DNA of 64,000 nucleotides from assembly GCF_003012735.1 (NCBI RefSeq), contig NZ_PXYI01000006.1, positions 248,001-312,000 on the forward strand, in the 5' to 3' direction. Every line of letters begins with the position of its first letter. Positions within the stretch are counted from its first letter, which is position 1. The notes beneath the pieces are model-generated. The model ran no database searches and was not told where the DNA came from. It saw nothing but the letters and a program-made list of their open reading frames with translations. This document shows positions 33,781 through 41,456 of this stretch, one piece after another. The translations under genes and the position numbers were made by a program. The stretch comes from Allosphingosinicella deserti. Its GTDB lineage: Bacteria > Pseudomonadota > Alphaproteobacteria > Sphingomonadales > Sphingomonadaceae.

Positions 33781-35880
33781 GTGTCGATAGCCACGCGGGT
33801 TTCGGTCGCGTGCTCGGCCGTGCTTCTCCTTTCGCTTCTTCTCCTCGGCTCCGGCCTTGCGGTCGGTAACGCCATTCGGGATGCGAACCAGCGCGTCGTC
33901 TTGCTTGCACGTGCACTGCAGGTGGAGGATTCGCGGGATCAGGCGCAGCGGAACATCCGGCTCGAACTCGGCGAGACCACCCGCCTTGCCGAGAAAGGAA
34001 TGGCCGTGGCGCCGGCCCGTTGGGCCGAGCTTTCAAAAGCGCTCGATGCCTTCGGAGCCGCCTCGGCGATCGAAACAGGTACATCCACGGATCCCTCCCT
34101 TGCCGGAATCAGGACGGCCTCGATCCAGACCCACGAGGCCACGCACCTGTTCGTGGCCGCGAGCCGGGACCTGATTGCCGTCGCACGGCGTGACGGCAAG
34201 GCGGTCAAGGGCGCCATGCCGACATTCCTCGCATCGCTGAAGCGGCTCGAAGCGGCCAGAAACCGCAGTCGCGACGCGCTGGTCTCTGAAATCGGCGGAT
34301 CGGCCGAGCGCAACCGCATCGAGAGCTATCGCAACATCATCTGGGTGCTGACCGGCGGCTTTTTCGCGGCGGCGATCATCTTCGCGATGACCATCTGGCT
34401 TCGCGACCGGGTGCTGTGGCCGATCGTCTCGATCGCGGCACGCCTGCGCGAATTCAACAATGGCGATGCGAGCGGCGTGATACCGGGCCTCCATCGCCCG
34501 GACGAGCTGGGCGAGCTCGCCCGCGGCCTCGCCGAATATCGCGCTGCCGTCGAGAAACGCGCCGTCGCCGAGCGCCGCGCCGATTTCCTTGCCCATCACG
34601 ACATGCTGACCGGGCTGGCCAACCGGCTGCTGTTCGACAATCGGCTCGCCCACGAGCTCGCGCGCAGCCGGCGAACCGGGGACCGCGTGGCAATCTTCGC
34701 GATCGACCTCGACGGCTTCAAGGGCATCAACGACCGTCACGGCCATGCCGGCGGCGATCAGGCGTTGAAGCGGATAGCCGGATTGCTTGCCGGGTGCGTT
34801 CGCGGCGACGATCTGGTGGCAAGGCTGGGCGGCGACGAATTCGCGATCATACAGGTCGCGTCGGGGCAGCCGGCTGCAGCAGAGGCCCTGCTGGCGCGCC
34901 TGTTCGCCGCAACCGAGGCGACAGCGGGCGAAGAGATCGAGATCCGGATGAGCGTCGGGGTCGCGATTTCGGGCGATGCCCAGGACGGAGAGGAACTGCA
35001 CAACCTCGCCGACCTTGCATTGTACCAGGCCAAATCCGAGGGGCGAAATACCGGGCGCTTCTTCGATTCCGGCCTCAAGGAGCGGGAGCGTCTTAGGCTT
35101 CACCTGGCACGCGATCTCGAACACGCCATTGCCGCCGGCCAGCTGCGCGTCGTCTTTCAGCCGATCGCCGAAATCGAGTCGTTGCAGCCGGTCGGCTACG
35201 AGGCCCTGCTGCGGTGGCGGCATCCCGATTTCGGCGAGGTCCCGCCGGACCAGTTCATCCCGATTGCGGAGACCACCGGCCTCATCGAATCGATCGGCCT
35301 GTGGGTCGCCGATCAGGCCTTCGCGACCGCAGCGACATGGGATCCAGCGATCTCGCTGTCGCTCAACCTGTCACCGATCCAGTTTCGCAGGGCGGGTACC
35401 GCGTCCGATTTGATCGCCTGCGCCTCCAGGCACGGACTGGCCGCCGATCGGCTCGAATTCGAAGTGACCGAAAGCGCAACCCTGCTCGGTAGCCATCGGG
35501 ACGAGGTGCTGCGCGGCCTTCAGATGCTTCAGGCGAGCGGCGCCAGGATCGTCATGGACGACTTCGGAACGGGCCATTCCTCGCTCAGCAACCTCAAGGA
35601 ATTCCCCTTCGACAAGCTCAAGATCGACCGTTCTTTCGTTGCCGCAATGCGCGACGACAAATCGTCGGCATCGATCGTCAAGGCGACGATCGGGCTCGGC
35701 AAGAGCCTGGGCGTCACCATCGTCGCTGAGGGAGTCGAGACTCAGGCGCAGCTCGAAGCGCTGCGGCGCCTCGGCTGTCACCAGGTTCAAGGCTATCTGA
35801 TCGGCCGCCCCGCAGCCTGGATCAGCAATGCGGCGGAGTCGATGGCCAGCAGGATGCCGCTTTCGACCGGCGCCGACTGA
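33781..35880 (+). CDS. Membrane GGDEF-EAL cyclic-di-GMP enzyme with HAMP domain
   Basis: A 699-residue inner-membrane signalling protein. It has an N-terminal TM helix (residues ~8-30), a periplasmic four-helix-type sensor, a second TM (~185-210), HAMP, GGDEF (intact G-G-D-E-F at 350-354, with inhibitory-site R-G-D-D five residues before it) and EAL (E-A-L at 474-476). The EAL domain keeps L-S-L-N-L-S, E-V-T-E-S, M-D-D-F-G-T-G, K-I-D-R-S and A-E-G-V-E-T, so phosphodiesterase activity looks intact. The diguanylate cyclase motif is also complete. The start is GTG 33781, with AGGAG upstream and a TM helix directly after. It would tune c-di-GMP in response to a periplasmic signal; no link to the sugar genes is evident. 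Confidence 0.9.
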   Translation: MSIATRVSVACSAVLLLSLLLLGSGLAVGNAIRDANQRVVLLARALQVEDSRDQAQRNIRLELGETTRLAEKGMAVAPARWAELSKALDAFGAASAIETGTSTDPSLAGIRTASIQTHEATHLFVAASRDLIAVARRDGKAVKGAMPTFLASLKRLEAARNRSRDALVSEIGGSAERNRIESYRNIIWVLTGGFFAAAIIFAMTIWLRDRVLWPIVSIAARLREFNNGDASGVIPGLHRPDELGELARGLAEYRAAVEKRAVAERRADFLAHHDMLTGLANRLLFDNRLAHELARSRRTGDRVAIFAIDLDGFKGINDRHGHAGGDQALKRIAGLLAGCVRGDDLVARLGGDEFAIIQVASGQPAAAEALLARLFAATEATAGEEIEIRMSVGVAISGDAQDGEELHNLADLALYQAKSEGRNTGRFFDSGLKERERLRLHLARDLEHAIAAGQLRVVFQPIAEIESLQPVGYEALLRWRHPDFGEVPPDQFIPIAETTGLIESIGLWVADQAFATAATWDPAISLSLNLSPIQFRRAGTASDLIACASRHGLAADRLEFEVTESATLLGSHRDEVLRGLQMLQASGARIVMDDFGTGHSSLSNLKEFPFDKLKIDRSFVAAMRDDKSSASIVKATIGLGKSLGVTIVAEGVETQAQLEALRRLGCHQVQGYLIGRPAAWISNAAESMASRMPLSTGAD

Positions 35881-36003
35881 CGCCTCGTCGGTGAAGCATA
35901 TGCCCACGTTCGGCGAAGCGAGCGCCGGGGCTGCCCTCGCGGCGGGCGGGCGAGTACGCGGTTCCGCCTGAAAGCGGCGGCCGCGTTCCGGCCCGCCACC
36001 GCA

Positions 36004-38175
36004 TCAATGGTGGCCGGGCGCATATTTGAACTGCAGCGCCTTGTACCATTCGAGATCGTGCGGCGGCGGCGGCGCGCCCTCCGGCAGCGGTCGCCCCGAG
36101 ACGCTCTGGAAATAGGCGACGCTCGCGTCGCGCCACCAAGCGGCCTCCTTGTGCTGAATGGCGAGGAAGCTGGCGACGTCGTCGAACCGGCGCGCGTCGA
36201 CATAGGGCCTGAGCCCATCCCAGGTCGCACGCATCTCGCCGACGGTGCCGACGCCGCGGCCGTACCGGAGGACGAGCTCGTCCCAAAGCGGCCGGCCGGA
36301 GGCCATCTTCGTGTCCCACGGCAGGTGATGGAACCAGAGCAGATCCTTTTCCGGAATCCGATTTGGGTCGGCGAAGCTGCGGGCGACTTCCGGTGCATAT
36401 TGGGCGACGGCGTCGCTGCCGGTCTTCGTCCGGTCGAAGCCGATGCCGTTCGCGTCGGCGCGGTGATAGTAAGTCGGGTTCCAGTCCGGCCGCTCCAGGT
36501 CACCCACCCAAGGCCCGGGCCCATAATGGTGTCCGGTGGCCATCAGATGGTGGAGGCCGAGCGGGGTCATGTAATCGACCACCGCCTGGTGCGAGGCCAT
36601 CATCATCCCCACCGCGGGACGCACGAACTTCGGATCGGTGGAAAAGGTCATCCGCGCCCATTCCTCGGCAATCGTGCGGGACGACAGCTCAGGATCCCAG
36701 GCAAGGCGACCGAACGCGTACCAGTTCGCCTGGTCGAAATGCGAGCCGCTCCAGTTGCGGTCGGTGCCGATATTGGCGACGCCGGCCATTCCCGTCATCC
36801 GGTATCCGTGGAGCCGCCCGTCGATCACCTTGGCGACCGTCGAGCCCTTGCCCTTGGCGTAGGTGTCGGCCTTGAGGACCTCCTCCCAGGCGGAGCCGAG
36901 ATAAGCAAGGTGGGTAGCGAAGCCGAGATATTCCTTGGTGATCTGAAATTCCATCATCAGCGGAGTCTTCGGCATCGCCCCGAACAGCGGATGAAAGGGT
37001 TCGCGCGGCTGGAAATCGATCGCGCCGTTCTTGACCTGGACGACGACATTGTCGCGGAATGTACCGTCGAGCGGCTTGAACTCGGAATAGGCCTGCTTCG
37101 CCCGATCCTCGACATTCTCGGCGGCGTAGACGAAGGCGCGCCACATCACGATACCGCCATGCGGCTTCACCGCGTCCGCGAGCATGTTGGCACCGTCGGC
37201 GTGGGAACGCTTGTAATCCTGCGGCCCCGGCTGGCCTTCCGAATTGGCCTTGACCAGGAAGCCTCCGAAATCAGGCACGACGCGATAGATCTCGTCCGCC
37301 TTGGCCTTCCACCAGGCACGGACGGCCGGGTCGAGCGGGTCGGCGGTCTTGAGCCCGCCAATCTCCAGCGGGGCGCTGAACCGCGCCGTCAGATAGACCC
37401 GGATTCCATAGGGGCGGAAGACCGCGGCGAGCGCCTTCACTTTCTCCAGATAGGCGGGCGTCAGGATGTCGGCATTGGCGTTGACGTTGGTGAGGACGGT
37501 GCCGTTGATCCCGATCGAGGCATTGGCCCGGGCATAATCGGTGTAGCGGGGATCGAGATAATCCGGGAGCTTGTGCCAGTCCCACAGGGAGAAGCCGGCA
37601 TAGCCGCGCTCCACGGTCCGATCGAGATTGTCCCAATGGTTGAGCAGGCGCAGCTTCACCTTCGGCGCCTCGGCGATGTCGAGCCGCTCGGTCGGCGCGC
37701 CGGTTTCCACTTCGCGCAGCAGGCGGAAGGCGCCGTAGAGCAGGCCGACGTCGCTGTTGGCCGCGATCACGGTGGTGGTACGGCCGTTCACCGGCATCGA
37801 GCGGATCAGGAATCCTTCCGGACCAAGCCTGGCAAGCGGAAGGCCAAGCCGCGCGATCTCGGGCGAGCCCGCCGGCGTGCCCAGCAGGATCGCGCCGTCT
37901 CGTCCGATCGCCGTCGCGCGCGGGAGGGGGTGGCCGAGCATGTTGGAAAATCCGCGTTCCAGCTCGGCGGCTGCGATGCGCATCGTAGGCGAATCGCCTG
38001 CAACGACGAGCTCGGTCGCACGCGGCAGGAGGCGCGTCTGTACGGCCGACGCGAGAGGACGGTAGCGCAGCCAGAGGTCGTATCCGTCTTCCACAGGCTG
38101 CGCGGCGAGCTGGCCTGCACAAAGGAGCGCGAGCAAGGCGCCAAGGGCCAGGCGAAGTCCATGCGTGAGGCGCAT
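36004..38175 (-). CDS. GH67 alpha-glucuronidase, secreted
   Basis: A 723-residue family 67 alpha-glucuronidase. The signal peptide ends L-A-A-Q (residue 25), followed by an N-terminal beta domain, the catalytic TIM barrel (L-L-N-H-W-D-N-L-D-R, F-L-V-K-A-N-S-E-G-Q-P-G-P, W-R-A-F-V-Y) and the C-terminal helical domain (G-H-H-Y-G-P). Such enzymes cleave the alpha-1,2 bond between 4-O-methyl-glucuronic acid and terminal xylose of xylo-oligosaccharides. The gene diverges from ManD, which processes the released uronate after isomerisation and reduction. The intergenic region holds two palindromes (38245 and 38291). The 723-residue length is normal for the family. Confidence 0.92.
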   Translation of the reverse strand: MRLTHGLRLALGALLALLCAGQLAAQPVEDGYDLWLRYRPLASAVQTRLLPRATELVVAGDSPTMRIAAAELERGFSNMLGHPLPRATAIGRDGAILLGTPAGSPEIARLGLPLARLGPEGFLIRSMPVNGRTTTVIAANSDVGLLYGAFRLLREVETGAPTERLDIAEAPKVKLRLLNHWDNLDRTVERGYAGFSLWDWHKLPDYLDPRYTDYARANASIGINGTVLTNVNANADILTPAYLEKVKALAAVFRPYGIRVYLTARFSAPLEIGGLKTADPLDPAVRAWWKAKADEIYRVVPDFGGFLVKANSEGQPGPQDYKRSHADGANMLADAVKPHGGIVMWRAFVYAAENVEDRAKQAYSEFKPLDGTFRDNVVVQVKNGAIDFQPREPFHPLFGAMPKTPLMMEFQITKEYLGFATHLAYLGSAWEEVLKADTYAKGKGSTVAKVIDGRLHGYRMTGMAGVANIGTDRNWSGSHFDQANWYAFGRLAWDPELSSRTIAEEWARMTFSTDPKFVRPAVGMMMASHQAVVDYMTPLGLHHLMATGHHYGPGPWVGDLERPDWNPTYYHRADANGIGFDRTKTGSDAVAQYAPEVARSFADPNRIPEKDLLWFHHLPWDTKMASGRPLWDELVLRYGRGVGTVGEMRATWDGLRPYVDARRFDDVASFLAIQHKEAAWWRDASVAYFQSVSGRPLPEGAPPPPHDLEWYKALQFKYAPGHH

Positions 38176-38244
38176 CTGCGAAACTCTCCTCTCCTGAGCC
38201 GCGGTTACGGCCTAAGCCGCTCCGCAATCTCGATTCTCTGGTGC

Positions 38245-38264
38245 CGTCGCTGGTGCCAGCGACG
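38245..38264. promoter_or_regulatory. Perfect 9+2+9 inverted repeat before the GH67/ManD genes
   Basis: CGTCGCTGG-TG-CCAGCGACG is a perfect dyad ending directly at a TTGACA element (38265-38270) that could be a -35 box for the rightward genes. It may be an activator or repressor site, 70 bases before the GH67 start. Confidence 0.45.
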
Positions 38265-38290
38265 TTGACAAGGTCGTATTCTCTACTTCA

Positions 38291-38304
38291 TGTTACCGGT
38301 AACA
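38291..38304. promoter_or_regulatory. Candidate LacI/GntR operator before manD
   Basis: TGTTACCGGTAACA is a perfect 14-bp palindrome in the 323-base GH67/ManD divergent region. Its form is that of LacI-family operators. A glucuronate-responsive regulator is expected; none is encoded in the module itself. Confidence 0.6.
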
Positions 38305-38358
38305 CAAGCCGAGCCTCCAGCAAGAGGCCAAAAAGCCGCGACTGACGGGAGAGATGAT

Positions 38359-38496
38359 TTGAGACGAAGATCGCGTCCGCTCGCCTTGGCGGCGGCGCTC
38401 GCCGGAGCGGTCGCCGGCACGATGCTGGTGCCATTCGCGGCCGGAATGCTGCATGCCAGGGCCGCCGACACTCCCACTCTGACGATCGAGAACTGA
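38359..38496 (+). CDS. Short membrane or secreted peptide upstream of manD
   Basis: A 45-residue frame from TTG 38359, with GGGAGAG six bases upstream. It has four basic residues at the N-terminus (L-R-R-R-S-R), one hydrophobic helix ([13 protein letters not shown]) with A-R-A-A at its end, and a tail T-P-T-L-T-I-E-N. It ends two bases before the ManD GTG start, so translation could be coupled. It resembles a signal peptide left without a mature protein, or a small membrane protein. The same frame is also open from ATG 38290, but that lies inside the operator. I do not recognise a family. An ancestral secreted protein truncated to its leader is another explanation. Confidence 0.45.
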   Translation: MRRRSRPLALAAALAGAVAGTMLVPFAAGMLHARAADTPTLTIEN

Positions 38497-38498
38497 CC

Positions 38499-39710
38499 GT
38501 GTCCAAGATCCGCTCCGCCCGTGTCATCGTCACCTGCCCGGGCCGTAATTTCGTGACCCTGAAGATCGAGACCGAGGACGGCGTCACCGGCCTTGGCGAC
38601 GCGACGTTGAACGGCCGCGAGCTTGCCGTCGCCTCCTATCTCACCGATCATGTCATCCCGTGCCTGATCGGACGCGACGCGCACCGGATCGAGGATATCT
38701 GGCAATATCTCTATCGCGGCGCCTATTGGCGGCGCGGGCCGGTGACGATGTCGGCCATCGCGGCCGTCGACATGGCGCTGTGGGACATCAAGGGGAAGGT
38801 GGCGGGCCTGCCGCTCTACCAATTGCTGGGCGGCGCCAGCCGCGACGCGGTGATGGTTTACGGCCATGCCAACGGCGAAAGCATCGATGACACGATCGCG
38901 GCGGCGCTCGAGTACAAGCAGCAGGGCTACAAGGCGATCCGGCTGCAATCGGGCGTGCCTGGCCTGTCCTCCACCTACGGCGTTTCCAAGGACAAATTGT
39001 TTTACGAGCCGGCCGACTCCGATCTGCCCACCGAGAATCTGTGGTCGACCGAGCGCTACATGCGGGTGGTGCCGGACTTGTTCGCGGCGGCGCGCGAGGC
39101 GCTCGGCCCCGACGTGCACCTGCTGCACGATGTCCATCACCGCCTGACCCCGATCGAGGCGGGGCGGCTCGGCAAGGATCTCGAGCCGTATCGTCCGTTC
39201 TGGATGGAGGATGCGGTCGTCGCCGACAATCAGGACAGCTTCCGCCTGATCCGCCAGCACACGACGACACGGCTTGCCGTGGGCGAGATCTTCAACTCGG
39301 TGTGGGACGCCAAGCAGCTGATCCAGGAGCAATTGATCGACTATATTCGCGCCACCGTGGTCCATGCCGGCGGCATAACCCACCTGCGCCGGATCGCGTC
39401 GTTCGCCGACATGTACAACGTCCGCACCGGCTGTCACGGCGCCACCGATCTGTCGCCGGTGACGATGGCGGCGGCGCTCCATTTCGATCTGTCGGTGCCC
39501 AATTTCGGCATCCAGGAATATATGCGCCATACCGACGAGACCGACGCGGTGTTTCCGCATGCCTACAGCTTCAAGGATGGAAGCCTCCATCCCGGCGAGG
39601 CGCCGGGCCTGGGCGTCGACATCGACGAGGAGCGGGCCGCGCGTCATCCCTATAGCCGCGCCTATCTGCCGGTGAACCGTCTCGAAGACGGCTCGATGTT
39701 CAATTGGTAA
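38499..39710 (+). CDS. manD: D-mannonate dehydratase of the enolase superfamily
   Basis: A 403-residue ManD that dehydrates D-mannonate to 2-keto-3-deoxy-gluconate in glucuronate catabolism. Enolase-superfamily features: N-terminal capping domain ([13 protein letters not shown]), then a barrel with metal ligands in [13 protein letters not shown] and V-G-E-I-F, and the catalytic segment R-T-G-C-H-G-A-T-D. The W-R-R-G-P and G-H-A-N-G-E motifs are ManD-specific, and length and sequence closely resemble the structurally known Novosphingobium enzyme. GTG 38499 lies two bases after the small upstream frame. With GH67 and GH10 it completes a glucuronoxylan module; uronate isomerase and fructuronate reductase are not in the window. 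Confidence 0.93.
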   Translation: MSKIRSARVIVTCPGRNFVTLKIETEDGVTGLGDATLNGRELAVASYLTDHVIPCLIGRDAHRIEDIWQYLYRGAYWRRGPVTMSAIAAVDMALWDIKGKVAGLPLYQLLGGASRDAVMVYGHANGESIDDTIAAALEYKQQGYKAIRLQSGVPGLSSTYGVSKDKLFYEPADSDLPTENLWSTERYMRVVPDLFAAAREALGPDVHLLHDVHHRLTPIEAGRLGKDLEPYRPFWMEDAVVADNQDSFRLIRQHTTTRLAVGEIFNSVWDAKQLIQEQLIDYIRATVVHAGGITHLRRIASFADMYNVRTGCHGATDLSPVTMAAALHFDLSVPNFGIQEYMRHTDETDAVFPHAYSFKDGSLHPGEAPGLGVDIDEERAARHPYSRAYLPVNRLEDGSMFNW

Positions 39711-39724
39711 GGAAGGCATCCAGC

Positions 39725-40894
39725 ATGCAGCTCACCCGCCGCGAGGGTATCGCCTCCGCTCTGGCGCTCGCCGCCACTGCCTGTGCTCCCGCAGGCCTTG
39801 CCAGCGCCGGAGCCGAACCGGCGGGCGCGTCCTCGCTCAAGGCGCTGGCCGCCAGGAGCGGCCGGCGCTTCGGATCGGCCTTGGCGTGGGGCAATCCCGG
39901 GGAGGATCGCGGCAGCTTCGCCAACCCGGCATACGCCGCTCTGCTCGAGCGCGAATGCGCGGTCCTCGTGCCGGAAAACGAGCTGAAATGGGCGTGGACG
40001 CGCCCTTCGGCGCGCGAATACGATTTCCGGCAGTTCGATGCGATCGTCGATTATGCGACATCGAAGGGCTTCGCCTTGCGCGGGCATACTCTGTTCTGGG
40101 CACCCGAAAAGTGGTTTCCGAAATGGCTGGTCGGTCATGATTTCGGCGCCCGGCCGGCCATGACGGCGGAGGCGATGCTGGTCGAGCACGTCCGTACGGT
40201 CTGTCGCCGCTACGGGACCAAGATCGGATCCTACGACGTCGTCAACGAAGCCGTCGAGCCCGAGACGGGTGCGATCCGCGACACCGTGATGACCCGCGCG
40301 ATGGGCGGCGAGGCGATGCTGGACGTGATGTTCCGCACCGCCCGAGCCGAGGCGCCCCACGCACAGCTCATCTACAACGATTATATGAGTTGGGAGCGGG
40401 GCACCGAGGACGAAACCCATATCACCGGTGTGCTGAAGCTGCTCGAAGGCTTCCGCAAGCGCGGCACCCCCGTCGATGCGCTGGGGATCCAGTCGCACAT
40501 CCGGCTGCTCAAGAAGGCGCCGGTGGCCGAGATCGTCCGCGAGTCCGAGGGCCCGTGGCGCCGCTTCCTCGATGCGGTGGTCGGCATGGGGTTCGATCTC
40601 GTCATCACCGAGCTCGACGTCAACGACCAGCAGGCGCCGGACGACATCGCCGTGCGCGATCGCATGGTCGCGGATTATGCCCGAGCCTATCTCGATGTCA
40701 TGCTGAGCTATCGGCAAATGGGCGACGTCCTCGCCTGGGGCATGGTCGACAAATATAACTGGCTGACCGGCTTCGATCCGCGCGCCGACAAGTCGATCAA
40801 GCGCGGCACGCCCTATGACAGTGCGTTCCGGGCGAAGCCACTCCGCGAGGCCATCGCGGCGGCGTTTGAAAACGCTTCCAGCCGCCACGGCTGA
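39725..40894 (+). CDS. GH10 endo-beta-1,4-xylanase, exported
   Basis: A 389-residue family 10 xylanase. The leader (L-T-R-R-E-G, then a hydrophobic stretch ending A-A-T-A-C) looks like a Tat signal with a possible lipobox, so it may be a folded, lipid-anchored export. Catalytic residues: acid/base Glu175 in D-V-V-N-E-A and nucleophile Glu296 in V-I-T-E-L-D-V. P-E-N-E-L-K-W and G-H-T-L-F-W are the standard minus-subsite motifs. There is no binding module. ATG 39725 has AAGGAAG upstream; it follows manD after 14 bases, so they are co-transcribed. It cuts xylan into oligosaccharides for GH67, GH43 and GH3. Confidence 0.93.
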   Translation: MQLTRREGIASALALAATACAPAGLASAGAEPAGASSLKALAARSGRRFGSALAWGNPGEDRGSFANPAYAALLERECAVLVPENELKWAWTRPSAREYDFRQFDAIVDYATSKGFALRGHTLFWAPEKWFPKWLVGHDFGARPAMTAEAMLVEHVRTVCRRYGTKIGSYDVVNEAVEPETGAIRDTVMTRAMGGEAMLDVMFRTARAEAPHAQLIYNDYMSWERGTEDETHITGVLKLLEGFRKRGTPVDALGIQSHIRLLKKAPVAEIVRESEGPWRRFLDAVVGMGFDLVITELDVNDQQAPDDIAVRDRMVADYARAYLDVMLSYRQMGDVLAWGMVDKYNWLTGFDPRADKSIKRGTPYDSAFRAKPLREAIAAAFENASSRHG

Positions 40895-40957
40895 TCGCTT
40901 GTGGCGCCCGGCAGGCCCATGTAGGTTACGGAAATCGGGGGATAAAGGGAGATCAGA

Positions 40958-41356
40958 ATGCGCCTTCCCCTGCTGTTCTCGACATCATTTGCTCCGCTTG
41001 GCTGCACTGCCGCGCAGCCGGAGAGCGCGTCCGCCGACGGCGCCTCGGCCGCAAGCCTGCAGCCCGGGCAGTTGCGCTGCATCGACGCGAGCCGGGTCGC
41101 GGGGCGGCGGGCGGAGAGCAACATCGCGCTCATCTTCGAGCTGGACGACGGCCGCATCGTTCGCAACGACCTTCCGCAGGCGTGCCCGGGCGTCGCCCGC
41201 GCGTCCAGCTTCGGAACGCTTGCGATCGAGCCGCGCGAGAACCGCATATGCCAGGGCGATTTCGTGCGGATCTACGATCCTGCCGATCTGCCGAGGGGTG
41301 GAATCCAGTCACTGCCGCGCTGCCGGCTCGGCGCCTACACGCCCGCTCCGCGATAG
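40958..41356 (+). CDS. Small DUF6491-like lipoprotein
   Basis: A 132-residue protein with a short leader and possible lipobox (A-P-L-G-C at residues 12-16). The mature part has four cysteines (L-R-C-I-D, Q-A-C-P-G, R-I-C-Q-G-D, L-P-R-C-R-L-G) around a beta-rich core (N-I-A-L-I-F-E-L-D-D-G-R-I-V-R-N-D-L). This pattern fits small periplasmic lipoproteins of the DUF6491 type, for which no function is known. GGGAGATCAG precedes the ATG. It lies between the xylanase and GH9 genes, with no clear role in sugar use. Confidence 0.7.
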   Translation: MRLPLLFSTSFAPLGCTAAQPESASADGASAASLQPGQLRCIDASRVAGRRAESNIALIFELDDGRIVRNDLPQACPGVARASSFGTLAIEPRENRICQGDFVRIYDPADLPRGGIQSLPRCRLGAYTPAPR

Positions 41357-41391
41357 GCTTGCGAGGTTGGGGGCTTTCCTGCAGGAAACGA

Positions 41392-41405
41392 TGACAGCGC
41401 TGTCC
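41392..41405. promoter_or_regulatory. Candidate LacI operator before the GH9 gene
   Basis: TGACAGCGCTGTCC contains the palindrome GACAGCGCTGTC, 52 bases before the GH9 start. A nearly identical dyad lies between the ManA and sugar-transporter genes at 49148. Confidence 0.55.
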
Positions 41406-41456
41406 AAAACGAGACGGCGCCCGTGAACGAGAACAAGAATTCGGGGAGATCGAGGG

